Shown one piece after another: positions 25,258-34,528 of a stretch of DNA of 64,000 bases (position 1 is its first letter; each line of letters starts with the position of its first letter). The position numbers and the translations under genes were made by a program. This stretch comes from Faecalibacterium langellae (GTDB lineage: Bacteria; Bacillota; Clostridia; Oscillospirales; Ruminococcaceae), in contig NZ_NMTR01000016.1 of assembly GCF_002549775.1 (NCBI RefSeq), positions 1-64,000 on the forward strand. The letters are read 5' to 3'. The notes beneath the pieces were generated by a model. The model worked only from the letters and a program-made list of their open reading frames with translations. It did not search any database and had not been told where the DNA came from.

Positions 25258-25878
25258 TTACTTTTCAATTCCCCGTGCTTTCGCGCTGAACTCGCAGCCG
25301 CAGTAGTCCTGCCGGTACAGGCCGTATTCTTCCGAGAGCTGCAAACTGCGCAGGTAGCCGTTGTGCTTTTTGAAGTCCGAGGGCAGATGTTTCACGCCGA
25401 ACTCTGCTTCCAGCTCCTGCCCGATGGCGTTGATGCGCTTGGCGTCCTTGTGCGGGCTGATGGACAGGGTGGTGGTGAACCAGTCGAAGCCGTTTTCCTT
25501 CGCGTACTGGGCCGCCCGGCGCATCCGCAACCGGTAACACACGGTGCACCGATTGCCGCGCTCCGGCTCGTTTTCAAGGCCGGTGACGGCAGAATAGAAC
25601 TCCTGCGGGTCGTAGTGGTCTTCCACCACGGTCACGCCCAGCGGGTGGGCGGCCGCCACGAACTTTTTCAGTTCTTCGCCGCGGCGGTGGTATTCTGCGG
25701 CAGGCCAGGTGTTGGGGTTATAATAGAGCACCGTGATGTCGAAGTACTGGCACAGCTGCTCCAGCACCGCGCTGGAGCAGGGCCCGCAGCAGGCGTGGAG
25801 CAAAAGGCGCGGCCGTGTGCCGTCCAGATTTTTGAGCACCAGATCCATCTGCTGGGCAAAATTGAGTTGAGTTGCCAT
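25258..25878 (-). CDS. queH: epoxyqueuosine reductase QueH
   Basis: A 206-residue enzyme of the last step of queuosine synthesis, reducing epoxyqueuosine in tRNA; it is a non-homologous replacement of QueG. The Cys-rich hallmarks are LLLHACCGPCSSAVLE near the N-terminus, GNRCTVCYRLRM in the middle and YCGCEFS near the C-terminus, which hold the 4Fe-4S cluster and a second metal site. IPHKD-like SISPHKDAKRIN is also conserved. The ATG at 25878 is preferred to that at 25887, because AAGGATG upstream is then properly spaced. It ends 11 bases from copy C. Confidence 0.93.
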   Translation of the reverse strand: MATQLNFAQQMDLVLKNLDGTRPRLLLHACCGPCSSAVLEQLCQYFDITVLYYNPNTWPAAEYHRRGEELKKFVAAAHPLGVTVVEDHYDPQEFYSAVTGLENEPERGNRCTVCYRLRMRRAAQYAKENGFDWFTTTLSISPHKDAKRINAIGQELEAEFGVKHLPSDFKKHNGYLRSLQLSEEYGLYRQDYCGCEFSAKARGIEK

Positions 25879-25920
25879 TTTTATCATCCTTTGTTATACT
25901 GATTGCAAGCAATTCCTTAA

Positions 25921-25972
25921 AAAGGCTCGCCCCTTCGGGGGGAGCCGGCGCGTCAGCGCCTGAGAGGGTTTA
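25921..25972. repeat. short palindromic repeat upstream of queH
   Basis: GGCTCGCCCCTTCGGGGGGAGCC and GGCGCGTCAGCGCC are adjacent hairpins ending in CTGAGAGGG. The same theme (GGGGAGC...CTGA-GAGGG) recurs in dispersed repeats of Faecalibacterium-like genomes. Confidence 0.5.
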
Positions 25973-26019
25973 TTTTTTACTATTATAGCATATTCTTATT
26001 TAAAATACAGGAGGTCCCC

Positions 26020-26244
26020 ATGACCCAGGAAAAGATTGCCCGCATCAACGAGCTGGCAAAAAAGAGCAAGACCACCGGCCTGACCGAGGCCGAAAAGGCA
26101 GAGCAGCAGGCCCTGCGCCGCGAATACATCGACGACATGAAGGCCAGCCTGCGCGCGCAGCTGGCCAACACCTCCATTCAGGAGCCGGACGGCACCATCC
26201 ACAAGGTGACCCGCCGTGCCGAACTTGAGAACCCCCGCAGCTGA
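26020..26244 (+). CDS. DUF896 domain protein (YnzC-like)
   Basis: A 74-residue helical protein matching the DUF896/YnzC family: IARINELAKKSKTTGLTEAEKAEQ followed by LRREYIDDMKASLRAQL. The known structure is a three-helix hairpin; members are small, SOS- or growth-associated proteins of unknown role in Firmicutes. ACAGGAGG stands eight bases before the ATG. It has its own terminator just downstream and lies upstream of purA. Confidence 0.9.
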   Translation: MTQEKIARINELAKKSKTTGLTEAEKAEQQALRREYIDDMKASLRAQLANTSIQEPDGTIHKVTRRAELENPRS

Positions 26245-26271
26245 ACGCACAATTTTGCGCACACTTTTTTG

Positions 26272-26311
26272 GAGGAAAACGCAGCCCAAAGCTGTGTTTT
26301 CCTCTTTTTTT
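26272..26311 (+). terminator. terminator after the DUF896 gene
   Basis: GAGGAAAACGCAGC pairs with GCTGTGTTTTCCTC around CCAAA-type loop bases and runs into seven T residues. Confidence 0.88.
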
Positions 26312-26338
26312 GCACGGCGATCTGTGCTATACTATACT
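26310..26338 (+). promoter_or_regulatory. purA promoter
   Basis: TTGCAC and TATACT are separated by 17 bases, directly after the preceding terminator. The transcript would have a leader of about 110 bases; I see no known riboswitch in it. Confidence 0.6.
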
Positions 26339-26454
26339 TGCATTGGTATGTGCTTTGTGTATGCCTGCTGATGTGGTTTCCCAAGGTGGCGTATCCCGGG
26401 CAAGGTGCACGGAAAAGGCTGTCTTTTGAAAAAATGATAAAGAGGTCATTTATT

Positions 26455-27747
26455 ATGCTTACTGCAATTACGGGTATCAACTGGGGCGATGAAGGCAAGG
26501 GCCGCATGGTCGACCTCATCAGCCAGGAGTACGACATCGTTGCACGCTATCAGGGCGGCAACAATGCAGGCCACACCGTCAAGAACGAGCGCGGCAAGTT
26601 CGTGCTGAACCTGCTGCCTTCCGGCATCCTGCGCCCGGACGTTGTCTGCGTCATGGGCAACGGCATGGTCATCGACCCGCATCATCTGGACGGCGAGATC
26701 AACAAGCTGCGCGAGCAGGGCATTGAGATCACCCCGGCAAACCTGAAGATCTCCGACCGTGCGACCATCACCATGCCCTACCATGTGGAGCAGGATGGTC
26801 TGGAGGAGGCACGCCTGTCCAAGACCGGCGCACAGTTCGGCTCCACCAAGCGCGGCATCGCCTACGCTTACGGCGACAAATACATGAAGAAGACCCTGCG
26901 CATGGGCGACCTGCTGCATCTGGACGATGCCGTGAAGAAGCGCCTGATCACCATGGTGGACTCCAAGAATCTGGTCATGGAGGGCAGCTACAACGCCGCT
27001 CCCATCAGCGTAGACGAGATGTGGAACTGGCTCGAAAAGTATGCCGCCATCTTCAAGGACTACATCTGCGATGTGGGTCAGTATCTGGCGGATGCCGACG
27101 CCGCCGGCAAGAAGGTGCTGTTTGAGGCACAGCTGGGCGCACTGCGCGACATCGACTTTGGCATCTACCCCTACACCACCTCCTCCAACGTCATCGGTGC
27201 CTATGCCCCCATCGGCGCGGGCATCCCGGGCCACAAGCTGCACAACTCCATCGGTGTGATGAAGGCTTACTCCTCCTGCGTGGGCGACGGCCCCTTCACC
27301 GCTGAGCTGGCCATGACCGAGGAAGAAAAGCACGACCTGCGTGAGGCTGGCCACGAGTATGGTGCAGCCACCGGCCGTCCCCGCCGCGTGGGCCCCATCG
27401 ACCTGGTGGCAAGCCGCTACGGTGTGTTCTGCCAGGGCTGCGATGAAGTGGCTCTGACCCTGCTGGACGTGCTGGACTACATGGAGAAGATCCCCATGGT
27501 CACTGCTTACAAGCTGACCGACGGCAGCACCACCACCCGTTTCCCCATGGGTGAGGCACTGGATACCGCACAGCCCGTGGTGGAGTACCTGCCCGGCTGG
27601 CACTGCGATATCACCGCAGCCCGCAAGTGGGAGGACCTGCCCAAGGAAGCACAGGCCTATGTGGAATATCTGGAAAAGGCCGTTGGCTGCAAGATCACCT
27701 ACATCTCTGTGGGTGCTGAGCGCGAGGCCTACATCCACCGCGTCTGA
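26455..27747 (+). CDS. purA: adenylosuccinate synthase
   Basis: A 430-residue enzyme joining IMP and aspartate with GTP, the first committed step to AMP. Motifs are GINWGDEGKGRMVDLI (GTP loop with catalytic Asp and His partner), GGNNAGHTV, YPYTTSSNVIGAYAPIGAG, GRPRRVGPIDLVASRYG and the C-terminal YLPGW region. The length is standard. The ATG at 26455 follows AGAGGT; a long upstream frame open from 26269 crosses the promoter and is not translated. The degV gene follows after 53 bases and is probably co-transcribed. Confidence 0.97.
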   Translation: MLTAITGINWGDEGKGRMVDLISQEYDIVARYQGGNNAGHTVKNERGKFVLNLLPSGILRPDVVCVMGNGMVIDPHHLDGEINKLREQGIEITPANLKISDRATITMPYHVEQDGLEEARLSKTGAQFGSTKRGIAYAYGDKYMKKTLRMGDLLHLDDAVKKRLITMVDSKNLVMEGSYNAAPISVDEMWNWLEKYAAIFKDYICDVGQYLADADAAGKKVLFEAQLGALRDIDFGIYPYTTSSNVIGAYAPIGAGIPGHKLHNSIGVMKAYSSCVGDGPFTAELAMTEEEKHDLREAGHEYGAATGRPRRVGPIDLVASRYGVFCQGCDEVALTLLDVLDYMEKIPMVTAYKLTDGSTTTRFPMGEALDTAQPVVEYLPGWHCDITAARKWEDLPKEAQAYVEYLEKAVGCKITYISVGAEREAYIHRV

Positions 27748-27800
27748 TTTTTCCCGCCGGGCCAAAGCTCCCGAATCTTTCAGAAAAGGAAGCGTCACAG

Positions 27801-28703
27801 ATGTTTGATATCATTACCGACAGCGCCTGCGACCTGACGCCGGAAACGGCCAGGCAGCTGGGCATTGAGGTCATCCCGTTTTATGTTTCGCTGGACGGCG
27901 AACACTACCGCAAGGAAGGCAAGGAGATCGCTGTGCGGGATTTCTACCAGTTCATGGTGGACAACCCTTCGGCCTACCCCAAAACCAGCCTTGCTTCCAT
28001 TGAGGACTTTGAGCAGGCATTCCGTGCCCATGCTGCTGCTGGCCGGGATGTGCTGTGTCTGGTGTTCACCAGCAAGATGAGCGGCTGTGTGGGCAGCGCC
28101 CGCAATGCCCGGGATCTGGTGCTGGAAGATTTCCCCGATGCCCGCATTGAGGTCATTGACAGCGCGGCGGCTACCGTTACCGAGTCCACCATGGTGGAAA
28201 ACGCCGTGGCCATGCGGGATGCAGGCTGCACCCTGGACGAGACCGTGACCTGGCTGGAAGCCGAAAAGGTCACCAACCAGATCTTCTTCACGGTGGGCAA
28301 CCTGGATTACCTCATCAAGGGCGGACGCATCGGCAAAGTGACCGGGCGCGCGGCCAACATGCTGGGCATCAAGCCGATGATCCTGTTCAAGGACGGCGAG
28401 ATCTTCTCCGGCGGCGTGGCTCGTGGCCGCCAGAAAAGCTTTGAGAAGGCGCTGGATCAGCTGATGAACTATCTGGAAGCCCACGGCGGCACCCCGGACG
28501 ACTACCGCATCACGGTGGGCTACGGTTACGACGCCGACGAGGGCAAGCGTCTGTGGATGCAGACCCGTGCGGCGCTGCGCGCCAAGTACCCCGGCGCACA
28601 ATGTGAAGTGGGCCTGCTGCAGATCGGCTGCACCATTGCGGTGCACACCGGCCCCTATGCGCTGGGCATGGGCGTCATGCGCCGCTGGAAAAAGCAGGGC
28701 TGA
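27801..28703 (+). CDS. DegV family fatty-acid-binding protein (second copy)
   Basis: A 300-residue DegV/FakB-like protein distinct from that at 5076-5924. It begins FDIITDSACDLTPETARQ and contains YPKTSLASIEDFEQAF, VFTSKMSGCVGSARNA and LDYLIKGGRIGKVTGRAANMLGIKP, the classical LxGGRI/N-LxIKP block. It is expected to bind a fatty acid, though no kinase partner is visible. AAAAGGAAGCG precedes the ATG. A terminator follows its stop by 17 bases. Two DegV genes in one window suggests different acyl-chain preferences, as seen for FakB1/FakB2. Confidence 0.9.
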   Translation: MFDIITDSACDLTPETARQLGIEVIPFYVSLDGEHYRKEGKEIAVRDFYQFMVDNPSAYPKTSLASIEDFEQAFRAHAAAGRDVLCLVFTSKMSGCVGSARNARDLVLEDFPDARIEVIDSAAATVTESTMVENAVAMRDAGCTLDETVTWLEAEKVTNQIFFTVGNLDYLIKGGRIGKVTGRAANMLGIKPMILFKDGEIFSGGVARGRQKSFEKALDQLMNYLEAHGGTPDDYRITVGYGYDADEGKRLWMQTRAALRAKYPGAQCEVGLLQIGCTIAVHTGPYALGMGVMRRWKKQG

Positions 28704-28719
28704 GAAAGAACTCTATTTG

Positions 28720-28758
28720 GAACTCCAGAAGATCTGCGGATCTTCTGGAGTTCTTTTT
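28720..28758 (+). terminator. terminator after purA-degV
   Basis: GAACTCCAGAAGATC pairs perfectly with GATCTTCTGGAGTTC around TGCG and continues into TTTTTG. Confidence 0.9.
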
Positions 28759-28806
28759 GTGTGCGGCTGGCAAAAACTGTAAATTGCAAACTTTTTATGA
28801 ACCCTA

Positions 28807-28835
28807 TTGACAAAGCGAATGAATAAGAGTATATT
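28807..28835 (+). promoter_or_regulatory. clpB promoter
   Basis: A perfect TTGACA and TATATT are separated by 17 bases, immediately upstream of the CIRCE element. Confidence 0.75.
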
Positions 28836-28836
28836 T

Positions 28837-28863
28837 TTAGCAGTCGAATGAATAGAGTGCTAA
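28837..28863. promoter_or_regulatory. CIRCE element (HrcA operator)
   Basis: TTAGCAGTC, nine bases, then GAGTGCTAA matches the CIRCE consensus (TTAGCACTC-N9-GAGTGCTAA) with a single mismatch. It sits at the transcription start region of clpB, so HrcA should repress this promoter. Confidence 0.85.
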
Positions 28864-28902
28864 ATCGAAAATGAGACTGTTCGGCAGGAGGTGCACAAAA
28901 TC

Positions 28903-28965
28903 ATGAAACATAAATCAAAAGTGAGATGCTTCCGGTTCTGCAGCCTCTGTGCGCAGAGCGGTTAG
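28903..28965 (+). CDS. 20-codon Cys-rich leader reading frame
   Basis: MKHKSKVRCFRFCSLCAQSG is encoded 60 bases before the CIRCE-like second dyad, behind a strong AGGAGGTGCACAAAATC ribosome binding site. It holds three Cys and six Lys/Arg/His. A leader peptide of this sort could couple translation to expression of clpB 60 bases downstream, or be an unrelated microprotein. I know no homologue. The frame ends at TAG within the second dyad. Confidence 0.45.
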   Translation: MKHKSKVRCFRFCSLCAQSG

Positions 28966-28988
28966 CACTTGACTGATTCGTCCGCTAA
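28962..28988. promoter_or_regulatory. second CIRCE-like dyad in the clpB leader
   Basis: TTAGCACTT, nine bases, then GTCCGCTAA keeps the CIRCE geometry. The left half has eight of nine consensus bases, the right half six of nine. It lies in the transcribed leader, 37 bases before the clpB ATG. Confidence 0.4.
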
Positions 28989-29024
28989 CACAAAACCTTC
29001 CGGTATGAATGGAGGCTTGACTTT

Positions 29025-31637
29025 ATGAATACCAATCAATATACACAGAAGACCCTTGAAGCTCTGCAGGCGGCCCAGCAGCTGGCTGTGGAGTACCAGC
29101 ACAATGCATTGGAGCCTGAGCACCTGCTGCACGCCCTCGCTTCGCAGGAGCAGGGACTGATCCCCCAGCTGCTGCAGAAATTGAACGTGGACCCCGGCAG
29201 CTTTGCCGCCGCTGTGGCCGAAAAGCTTTCGGCCCTGCCGCGCGTTTCCGGCTCCGGCCGTGACCCGGACAAGGTCTATATCTCGCAGGCCACCGATAAG
29301 GTGCTGAGTGCCGCCGCCCGCGAAGCCAAGGCCATGAAGGATGACTATATCAGCGTGGAGCACCTGTTCCTCGGCCTGCTGGACGAGCAGACCCAGAACA
29401 CCACCGAGCTGTTCCGCGCGTTCAGCATTAAGAAGGATGCCTTCCTGCAGCAGCTGACGGCCGTGCGCGGCAACCAGCGCGTGACCACCGATAACCCCGA
29501 GGAGACCTACAACGCCCTGCAGAAGTACGGTCAGGATCTGGTAGACCTTGCCCGCAAGCAGAAGCTGGACCCCGTCATCGGCCGCGATCAGGAGATCCGC
29601 AACGTGATCCGCATCCTGTCCCGTAAGACCAAGAACAACCCCTGCCTGATCGGTGAGCCCGGCGTCGGCAAGACTGCCATCGCCGAGGGCCTTGCCCAGC
29701 GTATCGTGCGCGGCGATGTGCCCGAAAACCTGAAAGACCGCACCGTGTTCAGCCTGGACATGGGCGCTCTGGTGGCCGGTGCAAAGTACCGCGGCGAGTT
29801 CGAGGAACGCTTAAAGAGCGTGCTGAACGAGGTGAAAAAGAGCGAGGGCAAGATCATCCTGTTCATTGATGAGCTGCACACCATCGTGGGTGCCGGCAAG
29901 ACCGACGGTGCCATGGACGCCGGCAACCTGCTCAAGCCCATGCTGGCCCGCGGCGAGCTGCACTGCATCGGTGCTACCACGCTGGACGAGTACCGCCAGT
30001 ATATCGAGAAAGACCCTGCTCTGGAGCGCCGCTTCCAGCCCGTTCAGGTGGATGAGCCCACGGTGGAAGACACCATCTCCATCCTGCGCGGCCTGAAGGA
30101 ACGGTACGAAGTGTTCCACGGCGTCAAGATCAACGACAGTGCCCTCATCGCTGCCGCCACCCTGTCCGACCGCTATATCACCGACCGCTTCCTGCCCGAT
30201 AAGGCCATCGACCTTGTGGATGAAGCCTGCGCCATGATCAAGACCGAGATGGACAGTATGCCCAGCGAGATGGACGATCTGGCCCACCGCATCACCCAGC
30301 TGCAGATCGAGCAGGTGAGCCTGAAAAAGGAGACCGACGCCCTGAGCCAGAGCCGCCTGAAGGACCTCGAAAAAGAGCTGGCCGAGCTGCAGGACAAGTT
30401 CCGCAGCATGAAGGCAAAGTGGGAAAACGAGAAAAACGCCATCGGCAAGGTGCAATCCCTGCGTGAGCAGATCGAGCAGACCAACGCCGATATCGAGAAG
30501 GCCCAGCGCGAGTACGACCTGAACAAGGCCGCTGAGCTGAAATACGGCAAGCTGCCCCAGCTGCAGAAACAGCTGGAGGAGGAAGAAAAGATCGCTGCCG
30601 CCAAGAAGGAAGACAGCCTGCTGCGTGACCGCGTGACTGACGAGGAGATCGCCCGCATCGTGGCCCGCTGGACCGGCATCCCGGTGGAAAAGCTGGTGGA
30701 AGGTGAGCGCGAGAAGCTGCTGCATCTGGACGATGTGCTGCACCGCCGTGTCATTGGTCAGGACGAGGCCGTCACCAAGGTGAGCGAAGCCATCCTGCGC
30801 AGCCGCGCGGGCATCGCCAACCCCAACCGTCCCATCGGCAGCTTCCTGTTCCTGGGCCCCACGGGCGTGGGCAAGACCGAACTTGCCAAGGCACTGGCAC
30901 AGGCCCTGTTTGACGACGAGCGCAACATGGTGCGTATCGATATGACCGAGTATATGGAGAAGTTCAGCGTCAGCCGCCTGATCGGTGCGCCTCCGGGATA
31001 CGTCGGTTATGAGGAGGGCGGCCAGCTGACCGAGGCCGTGCGCCGCAAACCCTACAGCGTGGTGCTGTTCGACGAGGTGGAAAAGGCCCACCCCGATGTG
31101 TTCAACATCCTGCTGCAGGTGCTGGACGATGGCCGCATCACCGACAGTCAGGGCCGCACTGTGGACTTCAAGAACACGGTCATCATCCTGACCTCCAACC
31201 TTGGCAGCGACATCATCCTGAACGATCTGGAGCAGCGCCGTGCAAACGGCTCCAACGAGCTCAGCGAGGATGCCCGCAGGCAGATCGACCTGCTGCTGAA
31301 ATCCAAGTTCCGCCCCGAATTCCTCAATCGTCTGGACGAGATCGTCTACTACAAGAGCCTGACGAAGGACGAGACCCGCAAGATCGTGGACCTGCAGCTG
31401 GAAGACCTGCGCAAGCGCATGGACGAGGGCAAGCACCTCAAGCTGGATGTTACCACGGCTGCCAAGGACTTCATCATTGATTCGGCCTACGACAGCGTGT
31501 ATGGTGCACGTCCCATCAAACGGTTCATCCAGAGCCGCGTGGAGACCCTCATTGCGAAGGCCATCATTCAGGGCAGCTACGCCGAGGGCAATACCCTCAC
31601 CGTGGACTGCGAGAACGGCGCGCTGGTGCTCCGTTGA
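29025..31637 (+). CDS. clpB: ATP-dependent disaggregase ClpB
   Basis: An 870-residue Hsp100 AAA+ protein that threads and resolubilises aggregated proteins with DnaK. The N-terminal Clp repeats are followed by a first AAA+ module with Walker [14 protein letters not shown] (about 209) and [10 protein letters not shown], a long coiled-coil middle domain (about 400-535) and a second AAA+ module with [12 protein letters not shown] (about 611) and [13 protein letters not shown]. The pore loop GAKYRGEFE is present. The length matches ClpB and the middle domain excludes ClpA/ClpC. GGAGG precedes the ATG. The upstream promoter with CIRCE places it in the HrcA regulon. Confidence 0.97.
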   Translation: MNTNQYTQKTLEALQAAQQLAVEYQHNALEPEHLLHALASQEQGLIPQLLQKLNVDPGSFAAAVAEKLSALPRVSGSGRDPDKVYISQATDKVLSAAAREAKAMKDDYISVEHLFLGLLDEQTQNTTELFRAFSIKKDAFLQQLTAVRGNQRVTTDNPEETYNALQKYGQDLVDLARKQKLDPVIGRDQEIRNVIRILSRKTKNNPCLIGEPGVGKTAIAEGLAQRIVRGDVPENLKDRTVFSLDMGALVAGAKYRGEFEERLKSVLNEVKKSEGKIILFIDELHTIVGAGKTDGAMDAGNLLKPMLARGELHCIGATTLDEYRQYIEKDPALERRFQPVQVDEPTVEDTISILRGLKERYEVFHGVKINDSALIAAATLSDRYITDRFLPDKAIDLVDEACAMIKTEMDSMPSEMDDLAHRITQLQIEQVSLKKETDALSQSRLKDLEKELAELQDKFRSMKAKWENEKNAIGKVQSLREQIEQTNADIEKAQREYDLNKAAELKYGKLPQLQKQLEEEEKIAAAKKEDSLLRDRVTDEEIARIVARWTGIPVEKLVEGEREKLLHLDDVLHRRVIGQDEAVTKVSEAILRSRAGIANPNRPIGSFLFLGPTGVGKTELAKALAQALFDDERNMVRIDMTEYMEKFSVSRLIGAPPGYVGYEEGGQLTEAVRRKPYSVVLFDEVEKAHPDVFNILLQVLDDGRITDSQGRTVDFKNTVIILTSNLGSDIILNDLEQRRANGSNELSEDARRQIDLLLKSKFRPEFLNRLDEIVYYKSLTKDETRKIVDLQLEDLRKRMDEGKHLKLDVTTAAKDFIIDSAYDSVYGARPIKRFIQSRVETLIAKAIIQGSYAEGNTLTVDCENGALVLR

Positions 31638-31742
31638 GAACTTGTCGGGGCGAGGCCCCTCCGTCTCGCTTGCGCGAGACCGCTCTGCCGCTTAAAGTCC
31701 CCACTGGGGACTTCATTGCTCCGCAAACGCGGATTTTCCCTG
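31638..31742. repeat. palindromic intergenic sequence after clpB
   Basis: Successive small palindromes are seen: GTCTCGCTTGCGCGAGAC, then AAGTCCCCACTGGGGACTT. No T tract follows either, so they are poor terminators and look more like a dispersed repeat. Confidence 0.4.
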
Positions 31743-31770
31743 TTTTGTACACAGTCTGCGGGCAGAATGC

Positions 31771-31799
31771 TTGCACCACCGTACAGAATATGGTATTAT
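31771..31799 (+). promoter_or_regulatory. promoter of the CBS/CorC protein gene
   Basis: TTGCAC and TATTAT are separated by 17 bases. Confidence 0.55.
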
Positions 31800-31813
31800 A
31801 ACAAATAACATTG

Positions 31814-31858
31814 ATGTGCTTTTCATCGCAGAATGGCAACGATGGAAAGCACATTTTT
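31814..31858 (+). terminator. hairpin with T tract in the leader of the CBS/CorC gene
   Basis: ATGTGCTTTTCATCG pairs with CGATGGAAAGCACAT (one G-T pair) and is followed by TTTTTG. It starts within about 10 bases of the predicted transcription start, so it could be an attenuator, or end a very short RNA. A second hairpin (CTCTCAG/CTGAGAG, about 31886-31914) follows. Confidence 0.55.
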
Positions 31859-31934
31859 GTATGCACGAAAGTTTATTCTAAAAAACTCTCAGGCCCACAG
31901 CGATGACTGAGAGGGTCCAAATCAAAACAGAAAG

Positions 31935-33260
31935 TTGAGTGTGATTTCCCTTTTTATGGACGATGGCAGTATGACGCTTCTCGTGGCGCTGGTGATCTTG
32001 GTGGCATGTTCCGCCTTTTTCTCCGCCTCCGAGACCGCTTTTTCTTCCCTGAATCAGATCCGCCTGAAAAGCCGCGCCGAGGACGGCGACGCAGCGGCCG
32101 CCCGGGTGCTGGCCATGGCCGGAAAGTATGATAAGCTGCTTTCCACCATCCTCATCGGCAACAACATTGTGAACATTGCCGCCGCTTCCATTGGCACCAT
32201 CCTGTTCACCAAGGCGCTGGGTGCCGAGCGTGGTGCCACGGTGTCCACCATGGTGCTGACCATCGTGGTGCTGATCTTCGGCGAGGTGACCCCCAAGAGC
32301 CTGGCCAAGGAGATGCCGGAAACGGTGGCCACCATGGTGTCGCCGGTGCTGAACCTGCTGATGCTGCTGTTCACCCCGCTGACCTGGCTGTTCACCCAGT
32401 GGAAGCGCCTGCTGGGGCACTTTATCCGCAGCAGTGAGGAAGACACCATCACCGAGGGCGAGCTGATGACCATGGTGAGCGAGGCCGAGAACGACGGCGA
32501 ACTGACCGACCGGGAAAGTGAGCTGATCCGCAGCGCCATCGAGTTTGACGATGTGGAAGTGGAGGAGATCCTCACCCCCCGTGTGGATGTGATCGCGGTG
32601 GAGGACGACCTCCCGCTGGACGAAGTGGCCCAGACCTTTGCGGAATCCGGCTATTCGCGCCTGCCCGTCTACCACGGCACCATTGATAACATCATCGGCG
32701 TCGTGCATGAAAAGGACTTTTATCTGGCCCGCCTGAAAAAGGAAGCCACGCTGGAAGAACTGGTCAAGCCTACGCTCTACACCACCGGTTCCACCCAGAT
32801 CTCTCAGCTGCTGCGCACCCTGCGGGAGCAGCATCACCACATGGCGGTGGTGGTGGACGAGTACGGCGGCACCGAGGGCATCATCACGCTGGAAGACATT
32901 CTGGAGGAGCTTGTGGGCGAGATCTGGGATGAACACGACGAGGTGACCGAGGACTTCCGCAAGCAGTCGGACGGCAGCTGGGTCGTGCTGGGCAGCGCCA
33001 GCGTGGACGATCTGTACGAGACGCTGGGCCTGCCGGAGGATGACGACATCGACTCCAACACCGTGAACGGCCTGGTGCAGGAAAAGACCTGCCGCCTGCC
33101 GAAAGTGGGCGACAAGTTCACGCTGGGCGAATACGACGGTGTGGTGACCCGCACCGCCAAGCGCCGCGTCACCGAAGTGCGCCTGACCCCGGCCGAGAAG
33201 CCAGAGCTGAAAAAGGACGAAGAGGAAAAAGGCCATTTTGGTCGCATGACTTCTAAATAA
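31935..33260 (+). CDS. DUF21/CBS/CorC-domain membrane protein (hemolysin C or CNNM type)
   Basis: A 441-residue membrane protein. An N-terminal DUF21 (CNNM) domain with three to four helices contains FSASETAFSSLNQIRLKSRAE and LIGNNIVNIAAASIGT. Two CBS domains (about 205-330) begin at ILTPRVDVIAVEDD and contain VVVDEYGGTEGIITLEDILEELVGEI. A C-terminal CorC/HlyC domain follows with an acidic tail. Relatives are magnesium or cobalt efflux proteins. The start is unclear: TTG at 31935, GTG at 31941 and ATG at 31956 are all possible and none has a strong ribosome binding site. Confidence 0.88.
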   Translation: MSVISLFMDDGSMTLLVALVILVACSAFFSASETAFSSLNQIRLKSRAEDGDAAAARVLAMAGKYDKLLSTILIGNNIVNIAAASIGTILFTKALGAERGATVSTMVLTIVVLIFGEVTPKSLAKEMPETVATMVSPVLNLLMLLFTPLTWLFTQWKRLLGHFIRSSEEDTITEGELMTMVSEAENDGELTDRESELIRSAIEFDDVEVEEILTPRVDVIAVEDDLPLDEVAQTFAESGYSRLPVYHGTIDNIIGVVHEKDFYLARLKKEATLEELVKPTLYTTGSTQISQLLRTLREQHHHMAVVVDEYGGTEGIITLEDILEELVGEIWDEHDEVTEDFRKQSDGSWVVLGSASVDDLYETLGLPEDDDIDSNTVNGLVQEKTCRLPKVGDKFTLGEYDGVVTRTAKRRVTEVRLTPAEKPELKKDEEEKGHFGRMTSK

Positions 33261-33261
33261 A

Positions 33262-33300
33262 CACAAGAGCCGCTGCATATCAGGTGCAGCGGCTCTTGTG
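33262..33300. terminator. bidirectional terminator between the CBS/CorC gene and asnA
   Basis: CACAAGAGCCGCTGCA pairs perfectly with TGCAGCGGCTCTTGTG around a seven-base loop between convergent genes. Confidence 0.85.
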
Positions 33301-33342
33301 CTTATTGGGCTTACAAGGCCCTTTGTTCTTATCTTCAGGGGA

Positions 33343-34356
33343 TCACAGCAGCGGGATGCCAGCCTTTGCGCAGGCTTCGCGGGTGGCGGCGTCCCAGACG
33401 CTGGCCTGCACTTCGCCAATGTGGGCGCTGCCCAGCAGCAGCATGCACAGGCGGCTCTGGCCGATGCCGCCGCCGATGGAGTAGGGCAGCTCGCCGTTCA
33501 GCACGGCCTTGTGGAAGGGCAGGGCGCGGCGGTCGTCGCAGCCAGCCATGGTCAGCTGCTTGTCCATGCTCTCGGGGCTGACGCGGATGCCCATGCTGCT
33601 CAGCTCGTAGCTACACTGCAGCGGGTCGTTCCAGAACAGCAGGTCGCCGTTCAGGTCCCAGTCGTCGTAGTCCGGGGCGCGGCCGTCGTGGGGTTTGCCG
33701 CTCTTGAGCGGGGCACCGATCTTCATCAGGAAGGTGGTGCCGTTCTCCTTCACGAAGGCGTTCTCGCGCTCCTTCGGGGTCAGGTCGGGGTATTTATCTT
33801 CCAGCTCCTGGGTGGTGATGAAGGTCACGTTGGGGCTGTGCAGGGGCAGCTCCTGCAGCTGGGGGAACATGGCGTGCAGGTTCATCTCGGTGGCGCACAC
33901 GGCGGACACGATGGAGCGCACCACGCTCTTGAGGTAGGCTTCGTTGCGGTCCTCGAGACGGATGACCTTTTCCCAGTCCCACTGGTCCACATAGATGGAG
34001 TGGAGGTTGTCCAGGTCCTCGTCGCGGCGGATGGCGTTCATGTCGCAGTACAGGCCCTTGCCCACGCGGAAGTCGTAGTCCTTCAGGGCCTTGCGCTTCC
34101 ACTTTGCCAGCGACTGCACCACCTGTGCCTCAATGCCGCTGTCCTTGATGTCGAAGGTGACCTTGCGCTCCACGCCGTTCAAATCGTCGTTCAGGCCGGT
34201 GGAAGCCTCCAGAAACAGCGGTGCAGACACACGGTACAGGTTCAGGGTGGCGCACAGCGTGTCGGCGAACAGGCGCTTCACGGTGCCAATGGCGCGCTGG
34301 GTATCGTACAGGTTCAGCGCGGGCTGATAGTTCTCCGGAATGATGGTCTTGCTCAT
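33343..34356 (-). CDS. asnA: aspartate--ammonia ligase (asparagine synthetase A)
   Basis: A 337-residue enzyme making asparagine from aspartate, ammonia and ATP, related to class II aminoacyl-tRNA synthetases. Conserved stretches are [19 protein letters not shown], the metal-binding [26 protein letters not shown] and the C-terminal [14 protein letters not shown], which is class II motif 3. The length is that of AsnA. A poor GGGGGTTTTTGTT precedes the ATG. It is monocistronic, between terminators. Confidence 0.97.
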   Translation of the reverse strand: MSKTIIPENYQPALNLYDTQRAIGTVKRLFADTLCATLNLYRVSAPLFLEASTGLNDDLNGVERKVTFDIKDSGIEAQVVQSLAKWKRKALKDYDFRVGKGLYCDMNAIRRDEDLDNLHSIYVDQWDWEKVIRLEDRNEAYLKSVVRSIVSAVCATEMNLHAMFPQLQELPLHSPNVTFITTQELEDKYPDLTPKERENAFVKENGTTFLMKIGAPLKSGKPHDGRAPDYDDWDLNGDLLFWNDPLQCSYELSSMGIRVSPESMDKQLTMAGCDDRRALPFHKAVLNGELPYSIGGGIGQSRLCMLLLGSAHIGEVQASVWDAATREACAKAGIPLL

Positions 34357-34440
34357 AACAAAAACCCCCTCTTATGTTTGGTTCTGCCCCGCTTTCCCGA
34401 GCCGGGGCGCGGCGCTTCAGGCCGAAAAAATACTAGTTTA

Positions 34441-34469
34441 ATTATCGCACATTCTTTTACGAAAGTAAA
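34441..34469 (-). promoter_or_regulatory. asnA promoter
   Basis: On the minus strand TTTACT and GATAAT are separated by 17 bases, about 85 bases before the start. The transcribed leader carries a GCCCC/GGGGC hairpin, but no T-box signature was found. Confidence 0.5.
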
Positions 34470-34482
34470 GTGAAAGAAGCAA

Positions 34483-34518
34483 AAAAGAGGCTGTATCCCA
34501 CCGGATACAGCCCCTTTT
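34483..34518 (-). terminator. liv operon terminator
   Basis: On the minus strand AAAAGGGGCTGTATCC pairs with GGATACAGCCTCTTTT and runs into a T tract, 11 bases after the livF stop. Confidence 0.88.
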
Positions 34519-34528
34519 CAAAATCAAC

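Noticed and set aside
31881-31920. Sequence AACTCTCAGGC followed by ACTGAGAGGG resembling the 3' part of a glycine riboswitch
   Set aside because: The conserved 5' half of the aptamer and its GAAGGGGCAA-type core are missing, and the downstream gene is not a glycine gene; a plain hairpin explains it.
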